Shown here: positions 23,187-32,271 of the stretch, piece after piece
Position numbering within the stretch: the stretch's first letter is position 1
Layout of the letters: each line of letters opens with the position of its first letter
From: Gammaproteobacteria bacterium
Lineage (GTDB): Bacteria; Pseudomonadota; Gammaproteobacteria; SZUA-229
Length of the DNA: 64,000 bases
Assembly (NCBI GenBank): GCA_026995045.1
Contig: JALWPK010000057.1
Span: 1 to 64,000, forward strand
Reading direction: 5' to 3'
Program-made: the position numbers and the translations under genes
The notes under the pieces: model-generated
Databases searched by the model: none
What the model was told of the DNA's origin: nothing
Seen by the model: only the letters and a program-made list of their open reading frames with translations

Positions 23187-23676
23187 CGAGCCTGTCGAAA
23201 AACCCCATATTGACAACATGGCTCGCTTGTTGTTGTCAAAACAATTCTTTTTTATTTGGATCACTATGATGATGGACGGCCTTCATTTTTAAATTCATTC
23301 AGCGCCAGCTCTGTGAGCTTGTGATGGGCGGTTCTGGCCCATGGTTTTCTGGTCATCCCAATATGTTCTGAAGCATCGATTTTATGCGTACCGAGCGCGC
23401 TCTACACAGTAAAAGATTTCGCTATTTAAACTTCTGTGGTGAAGACGCGTGGCAGTTTTTAATTGCTCATTATAGAGAATCCGGTATGTTTTCAGAGTAA
23501 TTGCAGACATTTGCTGTTTCCCAGTAAAGCCAATAGTATACATGGGGTGATATTTCAACAATCATCAACCCATCATTATTTCGATCAGATTTTGGGATGG
23601 ACTTGTCCGACGAAATCATTAAACATCTAGGGGCGTCAAATATGACGCGCCAGATGCAAGCCTTCAGACAAGCAAC
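23187..23676. other. Intergenic stretch of 490 bases without a recognised gene
   Basis: AT-rich sequence with short decayed-looking frames on both strands and no recognisable domain. TTGACAAC at 23211-23218 and TTGTTGTCAA at 23230-23239 form a loose inverted repeat after the regulatory gene and may end its transcript. The final 100 bases should contain the promoter of the next gene. Confidence 0.4.
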
Positions 23677-24003
23677 ATGAACACCATGAAAGAGTCTGAC
23701 TGGAAAATTTTCAAGCAAATAAAACAGAAAGCGATCGAGACGTTCTGCCGTCAGGTGCTGGATGAATTCGAAGAAGTGATAAACGATTCCACTGAACATG
23801 TGCATGACAGGTATCTGCGGCTTTACGAGCTGGTTCATAATAGAGATAAACAAATGCAGCTGCTGTTTGACGACCACAGCAGGTCAAAAGCGCCATTGCA
23901 GCTTTTGATGTTACGCAGTCAGGGTTTGGTTGGCGAAGAACTGCTTGGCAAGTTATCGGAAGAATTACGTGAAACGACTGATCCTGAGCGTCACAAACGG
24001 TAA
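23677..24003 (+). CDS. Small all-helical protein of unknown function
   Basis: A 108-residue charged, helical, cytoplasmic protein (WKIFKQIKQKAIETFCRQVL, VHDRYLRLYELVHNRDKQM, LQLLMLRSQGLVGEELLGKL). The pattern is that of a genuine coding gene, with regular amphipathic helices and a clean stop. I recall similar small proteins in gammaproteobacteria without an assigned role. The start is ATG 23677 or 23686, and neither has a clear ribosome site. Confidence 0.6.
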   Translation: MNTMKESDWKIFKQIKQKAIETFCRQVLDEFEEVINDSTEHVHDRYLRLYELVHNRDKQMQLLFDDHSRSKAPLQLLMLRSQGLVGEELLGKLSEELRETTDPERHKR

Positions 24004-24102
24004 CACTGTTCAGAAATCGCCCCGCCCCGTTTGAGGCGCTTTGAAATATCGGCCTGTTCATACCCGGTACCCATCTCCCCATAACAGGCGCATAATGTGA
24101 GT

Positions 24103-25527
24103 ATGAACAGCACGGTCACCCTGCCAACGTGGTTGTTTGCGCTGTTGCTGCTGTTTGCGGCAGTGATGGTGCTGGATCGTATCCTGATGCCTGGCATCCG
24201 CTGGTATCTGCGCCGCCGCGTCAACCGGGTGATCGAGGAAATCAACACCCGGCTGGATATTGAAATCCGTCCTTTCCAGCTGACCCGCAGGCAGGCGCTG
24301 ATTGACCAGCTGGTGTTCGATGACAAGGTGGTGGCGGCGATTCGTGAATACGCCGCCGAGCACAACATGCCCACCGAAGTGGCGCAGGCCAAGGTGCAGA
24401 AATACGCCAACGAAATTGCGCCTGCATTCAACGCCTATATTTATTTCCGCTTCGGTTACTGGCTGGCGAAAAAAATTGCGCGCCTGATGTACCGCATCCG
24501 CGTCGGCTTTTTTGATGATGGTGAAATGAAAGCCATCCCGCCGGACGCCAGCGTGGTGTTTGTGATGAATCACCGCAGCAATATGGATTACATTTTGGTG
24601 TCGTTTCTGGTCGCCGAGCGCACCGCGCTGTCTTATGCGGTCGGCGAATGGGCGCGCATCTGGCCGCTGCAAACCCTGATTAAATCCATGGGCGCATTTT
24701 TTGTGCGCCGCAATTCCCGCAACCCGCTGTACCGCAAGGTGCTGGAACGCTATGTGAACCTTTCCACACGCGCCGGGGTGTGTCAGGCGGTGTTCCCCGA
24801 AGGTGGCCTGACCCGCGACGGCGCCATGCGCGAACCCAAACTCGGTTTTCTGGATTACATGCTGCGCGACTATCATCCCGAACACGATCGTGAAGTGGTG
24901 TTTGTGCCGGTGGGCATCAACTACGACCGCGTGGTGGAAGACAAAAGCCTGGTGCGCCGTCTTGACCCGGAGGCCGAGCGCCGCAGCAAATGGTTTGTCG
25001 CCAAAACCACCTTGCGTTTCGTGCTCAAAACCGCCCTGATGGAGCGCCGCAAGCGATGGCGGCGTTTCGGTTATGCCGCGGTGAACTTCGGAAAGCCGGT
25101 ATATGCGCGCGCATTTTGCGCCGCGCACGCCAGCGAAATGGGCGATGGTGATTTCAGCAAGATGGAAAAGCCGCAGCGTATTCAGTGCATCGAAACCCTG
25201 GCGCAAAACCTGATGCAATCGATTGCCAGGGTGGTTCCGATTCTCCCCGTGCCGTTGATGTGCGAAATCGTTTTGCAGTCGCCGCAGGCATGGCGCAGCG
25301 AACTGGAGCTGAAAGCCCGCGCGGTGGAGCGCATCGCCGAACTGCGCGGGCAGGGTGCGCCGATTGATATTTCCGACGCCGCCTGCGAACGCGTGTTGAG
25401 TGCCGCGCTGGACATGCTTGTGGGGCGTGGTTTTGTCGAGATCAACGAGGACGGTCTGTATCGCGCCAGGGCGGAGGCCGAAACCGTGTTGCAGTATTAC
25501 GCCAACTCGATACGGCACTGGCGCTGA
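24103..25527 (+). CDS. PlsB-like glycerol-3-phosphate or lysophosphatidate acyltransferase
   Basis: This 474-residue protein has an N-terminal membrane helix and the acyltransferase blocks FVMNHRSNMDYILVSF (HX4D), AFFVRRNSRN, VFPEGGLTRDG (glycerol-phosphate binding) and FVPVGINYDRVVED. The HRSNMD and FPEGG blocks define the PlsB/PlsC (PF01553) fold. The protein is much shorter than E. coli PlsB (about 800 residues) and longer than PlsC (about 240). GTG 24097 and ATG 24103 are possible starts. It acts at the inner membrane in phospholipid synthesis; acyl-donor preference is unknown. Confidence 0.82.
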   Translation: MNSTVTLPTWLFALLLLFAAVMVLDRILMPGIRWYLRRRVNRVIEEINTRLDIEIRPFQLTRRQALIDQLVFDDKVVAAIREYAAEHNMPTEVAQAKVQKYANEIAPAFNAYIYFRFGYWLAKKIARLMYRIRVGFFDDGEMKAIPPDASVVFVMNHRSNMDYILVSFLVAERTALSYAVGEWARIWPLQTLIKSMGAFFVRRNSRNPLYRKVLERYVNLSTRAGVCQAVFPEGGLTRDGAMREPKLGFLDYMLRDYHPEHDREVVFVPVGINYDRVVEDKSLVRRLDPEAERRSKWFVAKTTLRFVLKTALMERRKRWRRFGYAAVNFGKPVYARAFCAAHASEMGDGDFSKMEKPQRIQCIETLAQNLMQSIARVVPILPVPLMCEIVLQSPQAWRSELELKARAVERIAELRGQGAPIDISDAACERVLSAALDMLVGRGFVEINEDGLYRARAEAETVLQYYANSIRHWR

Positions 25528-25656
25528 CAGGTGATTGAAAGGGTCTCATGCAGCGTGATGCGGCGTTATAAACCGCCTCAACCCCGCCATTTCAGAATGA
25601 CTTTCTGTCAGGTTTTTTTATTCACACACTGTGCCGCGCAAATTCCCGGACAACTT

Positions 25657-25697
25657 TTGATTTAGGTCATTATTCGCGCTGCCTGCATGCGTATCAT
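25657..25697 (+). promoter_or_regulatory. FNR/ANR-type class II promoter of the microprotein gene
   Basis: TTGATTTAGGTCAT (25657-25670) fits the FNR/ANR box TTGAT-N4-ATCAA at nine or so of ten defined positions. TATCAT (25692-25697) is a plausible -10 box. The inferred start near 25704 is about 40 bases from the box centre, the class II activator distance (-41.5). Confidence 0.55.
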
Positions 25698-25738
25698 GAT
25701 GCTATGAATAAATAAGGCATTATGACAAGAGGTGCGTT

Positions 25739-25873
25739 ATGGAACTGTGGATGGATTTGTTGTTTGGAAACTGGGTGGGCTTGCTGAGCGTGATTACGGT
25801 GACAGCGACATTCAGTATTATCGGTTATTTGTTGTTCATGATTTATTTCAAGTCACAAGATAGTAAAAATTAA
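25739..25873 (+). CDS. DUF3149 membrane microprotein
   Basis: A 44-residue single-helix protein: MELWMDLLFGNWVGLLSVIT, then a hydrophobic stretch and a Lys/Asn-rich end. The N-terminal LLFGNWVGLLS motif is the signature of DUF3149 (PF11346), tiny inner-membrane proteins of gammaproteobacteria. AAGAGGT lies six bases upstream of the ATG. The gene lies between the FNR-like promoter and a strong terminator and so appears monocistronic. Function unknown; the promoter suggests a role in low-oxygen conditions. Confidence 0.8.
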   Translation: MELWMDLLFGNWVGLLSVITVTATFSIIGYLLFMIYFKSQDSKN

Positions 25874-25901
25874 TCCGGTAGTCTCTATATGAGGGCTCGC
25901 G

Positions 25902-25935
25902 GGTGGATGGAAAACACACGAGTTTTCCATCCACC
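25902..25935 (+). terminator. Strong hairpin after the microprotein gene
   Basis: GGTGGATGGAAAAC (25902-25915) and GTTTTCCATCCACC (25922-25935) form a perfect 14-base stem with a 6-base loop, followed by TTATTCT. It lies between convergent genes. Confidence 0.8.
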
Positions 25936-25945
25936 TTATTCTACA

Positions 25946-27151
25946 TTAGGGAGCGATTACGCCACGGCATCGTCCAGTAGTTGTATCAAACCATGGACCA
26001 TCTGTAGTGCAGTTGTCATTGTATATCATGATATGTGTATCAGTGCCAGAGTTTTGGCAATTACCTGTTGTATCGCAGTCTGTCTCTACAAACATATCAG
26101 CGCCCGTCTCTGATTTAATGCTGCTACCGAAATCATTACCGACAGGCACATCAGCGCTAGCAGCCCATTGGAAGGGGGATGATACTGTGCTGGTTGCGTC
26201 TTTAAATATGCGGTATGCGGTACCATTGCCCGAGCCTCTAACATTAAAAGCTGTATCAATCACATGAACAAAGCTACCACCTAAGGCCAAAATGCCTGCA
26301 GCATCATTGTCCTGGTTAGCACCCGCAGCTGTTGCTGTTAGAATCCCACCATGCATATGGAAGCTGGCACCATTTTGTGCTTGAGCTGCTACTAGCCCTT
26401 GATTTCCTGCGATTTTATAAAATTTGTCGGAACTTCCTCTTATGGCACGCACAGCTGAGCCATAAACCTGCACGATGGAGTTTTGTCCTGCTACACGTAC
26501 AGGCACATTAGCAAGTACGTGATAACCAGATGGTTGTTTTGCCTTAGCTGTGATTTCTGATCCATAAAACCAAGTCTCGGCGCAGTTGGAGTAATAGCCA
26601 AAATTATAAAAGTTACCTTCAGCTATAATTTTTGATCCAAAAAAGTAGTGAACTGAGATTTGATTTGATGCATCACAGTTATCAAACCACGCATAAGTAA
26701 CAGCATTCCCGTCCACAGCGAGTACTACGTCAGTATAGGATGAATTGCCTGGGCCCGTCCAATTTATGCCTTTGTATGAGCCTTTTACAGTTAAATGTTC
26801 GAAAGAAAGGTTTGTGCAGCTATCTACCGATATTGCCGTGTTCCCGACGAGTTGTGTGTTGTTTGCGCCTGAGCCGCGTAAAGTTATATTGCCATCACCG
26901 CTACAATAGAACCCTGAAAACTGACCTGGGCCGATATCAACGATTACCGGGTTATTGACTGAAGGGTGCCTTGTGAAATGTATCCAGTCAGCAATTTCAG
27001 TCATGCTGCTCGAGCAATCAGTAAGTTGTCCGCAGTTCTGACGAACGTGAACCACTTCAGCATTTGGATCCAAAGCAGCGTATACACTGTTAGAAATTGT
27101 GAGTGAGCATACGGTGATTGCTGATATTGAAATGATTTTTTTTATAGACAT
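25946..27151 (-). CDS. Secreted right-handed beta-helix-like protein
   Basis: This 401-residue protein has a Sec signal peptide (MSIKKIISISAITVCSLTIS, cleavage after VYA). The body is rich in Asn, Gly, Thr and short strands (FSGFYCSGDGNITLRGSGAN, FEHLTVKGSYKGINW, VRVAGQNSIVQVYGSAV), as in parallel beta-helix (pectate-lyase-like) proteins, and several paired cysteines suggest extracytoplasmic disulphides. The start ATG 27151 has GAGAGG upstream. No catalytic motif is visible. Base and codon use is clearly AT-richer than in the flanking genes, suggesting acquisition. Confidence 0.6.
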   Translation of the reverse strand: MSIKKIISISAITVCSLTISNSVYAALDPNAEVVHVRQNCGQLTDCSSSMTEIADWIHFTRHPSVNNPVIVDIGPGQFSGFYCSGDGNITLRGSGANNTQLVGNTAISVDSCTNLSFEHLTVKGSYKGINWTGPGNSSYTDVVLAVDGNAVTYAWFDNCDASNQISVHYFFGSKIIAEGNFYNFGYYSNCAETWFYGSEITAKAKQPSGYHVLANVPVRVAGQNSIVQVYGSAVRAIRGSSDKFYKIAGNQGLVAAQAQNGASFHMHGGILTATAAGANQDNDAAGILALGGSFVHVIDTAFNVRGSGNGTAYRIFKDATSTVSSPFQWAASADVPVGNDFGSSIKSETGADMFVETDCDTTGNCQNSGTDTHIMIYNDNCTTDGPWFDTTTGRCRGVIAP

Positions 27152-27401
27152 ATTCCTCTCCATAGTGTCGATATTGTTATAAACACAGCGAAAAATAAGT
27201 CCAGCAATTGATCGCTGTGAGACAGATGGGCGTCAATAAGGTAGTAACGCCCACAGTGGAGGCTAACAAATGGCAAGTTCTAAGTAAATGATATGCTTCA
27301 TCTGTTGAGTGTATTGAAGGCTGTAGAAACATATAGCATAATTGATCGTTTGAAATAATGTTTCGCAGGTTGCATGGCATAAATCCCCCCTTGTTGGTTG
27401 C

Positions 27402-28163
27402 TTAAGCTATTTGCAGATCGAGGAAGCGGGCGATGTGTTTGGCGGCATCGCGCGCGGTGTCCCTGTCAGAAAGCACATGATCGGTGTGTTGCAGATTGAT
27501 GAGGGTTGAAGCGCCCGCGCACCACTGCTGAATGTCCAGCGCGTTCTGTTCGCTGACCACCGGGTCGTCTTCAATATTGAAAATCAGAACCGGCTTGTGC
27601 AGTTGCGAAAGAATCGTTTTCAGGTCGTGTCGCCTGAGGTCGTGAACAAACTGCGGCCGTATTTTATATTCCACACCCGCAACCACAATGCTGGCTTCGC
27701 GTCCGGCTTCCAGTTGTGGCAACGCTGCGCCGAAATGATGCAGCACATGCTGCGGCTGGCTGGGCGCGGCGATTGTCGCCACCGCGTCAACGCAATCCAG
27801 CTGAGCCGCGCAGGCCAGCGCGGTGGTTCCGCCCAGGCTGTGGCCAATCAGTAAATCCGGCGCTCGGTAGTTGTCAGCCAGAAAGCGTGCCGCCGCTTGC
27901 AGATCCTGCATGTTTGTACTGAAAGTTGTGTCAGCAAAATCTCCCTCGCTGCCGCCCAGTCCGGCAAAATCAAATCGCAAGGTTGCAATGCCGAGTTCAG
28001 CCAGATGCTTGCTGATGCGAAAGGTCGACAACAAATCCTTGTTGCAGGTGAAGCAGTGTGAAAAGGTGGCGTAATGCTGCGGCTCGTGATCCGGCATTTC
28101 CAGGCGGCCATCGAGCAGCAGATTGTTGTGGCCGGGAAATTTGACGCGCAGGGTGGTGGGCAT
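27402..28163 (-). CDS. Alpha/beta hydrolase
   Basis: This 253-residue cytoplasmic hydrolase has the oxyanion and FAGLGGSEGDF region, nucleophile elbow LLIGHSLGGTTAL (Ser in GHSLGG), acid residue in FNIEDDPVV and catalytic His in LQHTDHVL. The opening (FPGHNNLLLDGRLEMPDH) and CFTCNKDLLSTFRISKHLAELG fit the hydrolase half found fused to OsmC-type proteins. The substrate is unknown. It is divergent from the thioesterase gene. Confidence 0.85.
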   Translation of the reverse strand: MPTTLRVKFPGHNNLLLDGRLEMPDHEPQHYATFSHCFTCNKDLLSTFRISKHLAELGIATLRFDFAGLGGSEGDFADTTFSTNMQDLQAAARFLADNYRAPDLLIGHSLGGTTALACAAQLDCVDAVATIAAPSQPQHVLHHFGAALPQLEAGREASIVVAGVEYKIRPQFVHDLRRHDLKTILSQLHKPVLIFNIEDDPVVSEQNALDIQQWCAGASTLINLQHTDHVLSDRDTARDAAKHIARFLDLQIA

Positions 28164-28250
28164 GGCGGTTAAAAGCGTTTGATATTGTGTTGCGTTGGCG
28201 TTTTAATGGAGCACTCTAACACAGGCGTTCAACATTGCAGGCAGTAACCG

Positions 28251-28634
28251 ATGGATACACTCCCCGAACACCTCACTCCGATTATCCGTGTGCCGGCGCG
28301 TCCGGCTGACGCCAACCCCGGCGGCAGTATTTTTGGCGGCTGGATTATGTCTTATGTCGACATCGCTGGCAGCGAGCCGGCCTACCTGCGCGCCCGCGGT
28401 CCGGTGGTGACGCGCGCGGTTGATTCCTTCGAGTTCAAAAAACCGGTTTTCATTGGCGATGTCATCAGTTGTTACGCCGATATTGTAAAAGAAGGTAAAA
28501 CATCGGTCACCGTTAAGGTGGAAGTGTTCGCCGAGCGCGCCAGCCAGGGCGAAGTCACGGTTATCAAGGTCACGGAAGCGCAGCTGGTCTATGTGGCTAT
28601 CGACGAAAACCGGAAACCCAAACCATTGCCATGA
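28251..28634 (+). CDS. Acyl-CoA thioesterase, YciA-like hotdog
   Basis: This 127-residue single-hotdog protein has ADANPGGSIFGGWIMSYVDIAG, ARGPVVTRAVDSFEFKKPV and IGDVISCYADIVKEGKTSV, the YciA/acyl-CoA hydrolase pattern. The catalytic Asp lies in NPGGSIFGGW or the following helix. It would hydrolyse acyl-CoA and release CoA in the cytoplasm. It precedes fadL and the VolA-like lipase gene, which fits a lipid-related locus. Confidence 0.88.
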   Translation: MDTLPEHLTPIIRVPARPADANPGGSIFGGWIMSYVDIAGSEPAYLRARGPVVTRAVDSFEFKKPVFIGDVISCYADIVKEGKTSVTVKVEVFAERASQGEVTVIKVTEAQLVYVAIDENRKPKPLP

Positions 28635-28720
28635 ATGCTGGCCGCAAGCGGCGGCAAAATTAGCATTTTGTGATATTGAATTTTATCAGTATGATGGACG
28701 GACAATCAGGGGGAGGTGAC

Positions 28721-30040
28721 ATGAAAACAAAACCAACACGTCATTCCATATTGGCAGTGCTGTTCAGCCTGTTTGCAACCGGGCAGCTGCATGCAGCCGG
28801 GTTTGCGTTAATCGAGAACAGCGCCAGTGGACAGGGTAATGCTTTTGCCGGTGCAGCAGCGACCGCCAGTGATGCATCAACGATCTGGTTCAATCCGGCC
28901 GGCATGATGCGGCTGGACAGCGACCAGCTTGTTGCGGTGGGGCACTTGATTGTGCCGAAGTCGGATTTCAATAATGGCAACACGGTTGACGGGCTGGGTA
29001 ATGCGGTATCGGGCCCTGAAGATGACGGTGGTTTCAACGCGATTGTTCCCAATCTGTATTATGTCTATACCATCAATCCGGATACCCGGTTTGGTTTCGG
29101 GCTGACCGTGCCGTTTGGTCTGGCGACAAAATATGATGATTCATGGGTCGGCCGCTACCATACTGTCGAAACCGACTTGCGCACCATTAACCTGAACCCG
29201 TCCATTGCCTACCGTGTTAATTCGCAGCTGTCGGTCGGTGGCGGCATCAGCATACTGTTCGCCGATGTCACCCTGACCAGCGTGGTCGATTTCGGCGCAT
29301 TGATTGGCTTGCCGCAAGGCGCTGACGGCTTTGCTGATCTGGAAGCGGACAACTTTGGCGACCCGGCGCTGGGATTCAACTTTTCGTTGCTGTATGAACT
29401 CGACAAGGCCACCCGTATTGGCGTGGCGTACCGTTCTGAAATAACGATTGATGTGGATGGCGCAGCTGATTTTAGCGTGCCCAGTATCGCGGCCGTGATA
29501 CCGACAACGAACAACGTGTTTGTTGACACCACCATTCATGGCTCGATAGACCTGCCGCAATCCTTGTCCGTGAGCGTGGCGCACGAAATGGATAAATGGA
29601 CCTTGCTCGGTGATATCACCTGGACCGGGTGGAGCTCGTTTCCCGAGTTGCGCATTATTTATGACAACCCTGCGCAACCGGCTTCGGTCACCACCGAATC
29701 ATGGGACGACAGTTTTCGTTATTCCATCGGCGCGGATTTTCAATACAGCGATGACATGATTCTGCGTGGCGGCATCGCCTACGATGAAACCCCGGTGCCC
29801 GGCGCCACCAGGCGCACGCCACGTGTGCCCGGCAACTCCCGCCGCTGGTTGTCCTTCGGTCTGAGCTATATGATTGACAGTGCGTTTACGGTTGATGTGG
29901 GCTATTCCCATCTGTTTATCAGTGATGCTGCAATCAATAATACATTTGAAAGCAGCCAGCCCGCGCTGAATGGCGTCATCAATGGCAGTTATGAAGCGTC
30001 TGTCGACATTATCAGCGCACAAGTGCGCTGGAACTATTAA
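28721..30040 (+). CDS. fadL: FadL-family outer-membrane fatty acid channel
   Basis: This 439-residue protein has a signal peptide (cleavage after LHA) and the FadL start AGFALIENSASGQGNAFAG with TIWFNPAGMMRL. GFGLTVPFGLATKYDDSWVGRY and the C-terminal VDIISAQVRWNY barrel strand follow. This is the OmpP1/FadL/TodX family that lets long-chain fatty acids or hydrocarbons cross the outer membrane. The start ATG 28721 has GGGGAGGTG upstream. The VolA-like lipase follows 15 bases after its stop, so they share a transcript. Confidence 0.92.
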   Translation: MKTKPTRHSILAVLFSLFATGQLHAAGFALIENSASGQGNAFAGAAATASDASTIWFNPAGMMRLDSDQLVAVGHLIVPKSDFNNGNTVDGLGNAVSGPEDDGGFNAIVPNLYYVYTINPDTRFGFGLTVPFGLATKYDDSWVGRYHTVETDLRTINLNPSIAYRVNSQLSVGGGISILFADVTLTSVVDFGALIGLPQGADGFADLEADNFGDPALGFNFSLLYELDKATRIGVAYRSEITIDVDGAADFSVPSIAAVIPTTNNVFVDTTIHGSIDLPQSLSVSVAHEMDKWTLLGDITWTGWSSFPELRIIYDNPAQPASVTTESWDDSFRYSIGADFQYSDDMILRGGIAYDETPVPGATRRTPRVPGNSRRWLSFGLSYMIDSAFTVDVGYSHLFISDAAINNTFESSQPALNGVINGSYEASVDIISAQVRWNY

Positions 30041-30055
30041 TCAGGGAGACCCGCA

Positions 30056-32224
30056 ATGAAAAAAATATTTTTGACATTCACCCTGACGGCAAGCTTTTTT
30101 ATCGCCGGTTGTGAAAGTGAGCCGGGCAGCAGTGTGCAAAGCTCGATTACGCCCGCCGATTCGGTAACCACCTTCAGCGGTTTTGATCCGGCCAACGCGA
30201 AGATTCCGTTTCCCAACAATCTGCTGTTCAAGGATACGCTGGATGGCACGTTGAACATACCGCTCACCGGAGGCGCAGCTGATGCGCTGTCCATGCAGCT
30301 CAATGTGCTCGACGGCTTTTCTACCAGCGCGCCTATCACTACGCAGCCATTTACCAGCACGCTGGATCCGGCATCACTGGCGAGTGCTGTGCGTGTGTTC
30401 GAGGTTACGCTCAATACCGCTGTCAGTCCCATAGGTGGGCCGGTGCAATCCATCACGGCGGAGCTGCAGGCGGGCAGCGACTATGTCGCCACGCTGGATG
30501 GTACGGGCACGGTGATCGTTATCAGTCCGCTGAAACCGCTCAAGCCCAAAACCAGTTACTATGTTGTTATTACCAGTGATTTGCGTGATGCAGCCGGTAA
30601 TCCGGTTGGTCCTGCGAATGCCTACCTGTTTTCGAAAGGGCCGAATTCGCTCATTGATGGTAGCGGAAAAAGCACCAACCCCAGCCTGACCGATGCTGAG
30701 GCGCAGGCGCTCGAGCCATTGCGTGTGATCAATAATCTGAGTGAAACCGCCGTGATCGCAGCCAGCAATCTGAAAGCTGCGAACATCATCATGAGCTGGA
30801 GCTTCACGACACAATCGGAAGGAGATGTATTATCGGTGGTGCGCAGTCTGGTGAATCCACCTGCAACTGCCCCGGCATCGTCATTGTCCGCTTCAACAGT
30901 TGATCTGGATGGGCCTGGCCCCTTGCCTCAGGGATTGACGCCAGGCGCAGCAGCACAGATGTTCGAAGGCACGCTCGATGTGCCCTATTACCTGACGGTG
31001 TCCAGTACGGTGAGCAGTCCAAGCAATGACCCAACTGCTCTGGGTTCCACATGGAAAGCGGCAAATGCTGCATTCCCCGGCGACACCGAGATGAATCTCA
31101 CCAATCTCAACCCATTGCCGGCGGCCACCAATCCGGCCTTATCGATTCCGTTGCTGGTCACCATGCCAACTGCAGGCGCGAAGCCTTATCCGGTAGTGAT
31201 TTTCCAGCATGGTATTACCACTGACCGTACCAAAATGCTGGCCGTTGCCGACACACTGGCGGCCGCCGGTTTTGCAACGGTAGCCATTGATATGCCAATG
31301 CATGGCGTCGATACCACCAGCCCATTCTATCAAGCCGGCAAGGAGCGTACGTTTGACCTTGACCTGGTGACAGAAGACGCCAATGGTAACGTGACAGCGT
31401 CAGTGCCTGACGGTACGATTGATAGCAGTGGCAGGCATTTCATCAACTTGACCAACCTGGTGAACACTCGTGACAACCTGCGTCAGGCGGTTGCCGACCT
31501 GTTTGCCTTAACAGCAGCCATCAGTGCGATGGACGTCGATGGCGCAAATGGTGCTGATGATCTGGATGCATCCAATATCCATTTCCTCGGGCATTCGCTG
31601 GGCGCGATGGTCGGAACACCGTTCACAGCACTGGAAACGAATGTGGATGATGTCGTGATGGCATTCGGCGGTGGCGGCTTGCCGAAAATTCTGGATGGTT
31701 CATTCTCATTCGGGCCTACTATCAGTGCGGGGCTGGCCGCAAATGGTATTGTTAAAGGCACTGCCGACTATGAATCATTCCTGGCTGTTGCACAGGCGGT
31801 GGTCGATTCCGGTGACCCGATTAACTATGGCGCGACTGCAGCAGCAAATCACAATGTCCTGTTCTTTGAAATTGCCGGTGGCGCAGGTTCGCCGTCCGAC
31901 CTGGTTGTGCCAAACACAGTCCCGGATGCAAATGATACAACCGGTACGGTACCGGCTCCGCTTGCAGGTACAGAGCCGTTGGTTGGTCCGGCAATAATGA
32001 ATCTGACGCCGACCAACACCAGTGGCAGTAGCGGTGATTTGCTGGTGCGCTTCAATGCCGGGCATCACGGTTCGTTGTTGACCCCGACGAATGCCAGCGG
32101 CAATTCGAATGTGACCGGCTCTGCTGAAGTGTTTGCTGAAATACAGGCGGAGATTGCTTCGTACCTGGGCTCTGGTACAGCCACATTAAGCATTACTGAT
32201 GGCAGTGTGGTTGCGGTGCCCTGA
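30056..32224 (+). CDS. VolA/Pla-1-type surface lipoprotein lipase
   Basis: This 722-residue lipoprotein has the lipobox IAGC (Cys20), a long N-terminal domain with fibronectin- or Big-like strands (PKTSYYVVITSDLRDAAGNP), and a C-terminal alpha/beta hydrolase with VVIFQHGITTDRTKML, the nucleophile elbow NIHFLGHSLGAMVG and the closing catalytic His in RFNAGHHGSLLTP. This is the VolA/Pla-1/cef lipase family. In Vibrio cholerae VolA is a surface lysophospholipase next to a FadL; the same pairing occurs here. It releases fatty acids that FadL can import. Confidence 0.88.
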   Translation: MKKIFLTFTLTASFFIAGCESEPGSSVQSSITPADSVTTFSGFDPANAKIPFPNNLLFKDTLDGTLNIPLTGGAADALSMQLNVLDGFSTSAPITTQPFTSTLDPASLASAVRVFEVTLNTAVSPIGGPVQSITAELQAGSDYVATLDGTGTVIVISPLKPLKPKTSYYVVITSDLRDAAGNPVGPANAYLFSKGPNSLIDGSGKSTNPSLTDAEAQALEPLRVINNLSETAVIAASNLKAANIIMSWSFTTQSEGDVLSVVRSLVNPPATAPASSLSASTVDLDGPGPLPQGLTPGAAAQMFEGTLDVPYYLTVSSTVSSPSNDPTALGSTWKAANAAFPGDTEMNLTNLNPLPAATNPALSIPLLVTMPTAGAKPYPVVIFQHGITTDRTKMLAVADTLAAAGFATVAIDMPMHGVDTTSPFYQAGKERTFDLDLVTEDANGNVTASVPDGTIDSSGRHFINLTNLVNTRDNLRQAVADLFALTAAISAMDVDGANGADDLDASNIHFLGHSLGAMVGTPFTALETNVDDVVMAFGGGGLPKILDGSFSFGPTISAGLAANGIVKGTADYESFLAVAQAVVDSGDPINYGATAAANHNVLFFEIAGGAGSPSDLVVPNTVPDANDTTGTVPAPLAGTEPLVGPAIMNLTPTNTSGSSGDLLVRFNAGHHGSLLTPTNASGNSNVTGSAEVFAEIQAEIASYLGSGTATLSITDGSVVAVP

Positions 32225-32245
32225 TTCGTATTAATGCTGCTGCGT

Positions 32246-32271
32246 AAAAAGCCCTCGCAAGAGGGCTTTTT
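32246..32271. terminator. Bidirectional terminator
   Basis: AAAAAGCCCTC (32246-32256), loop GCAA and GAGGGCTTTTT (32261-32271) form a perfect stem with a T-tract in both directions, ending the lipase transcript and the convergent metallopeptidase-like gene. Confidence 0.92.

Noticed and set aside
24058-25518. A frame of 486 codons on the minus strand opposite the PlsB-like gene
   Set aside because: Shadow of a GC-rich gene; low-complexity composition (His, Gln, Arg) and no motif, whereas the plus strand shows the HX4D and FPEGG acyltransferase motifs.
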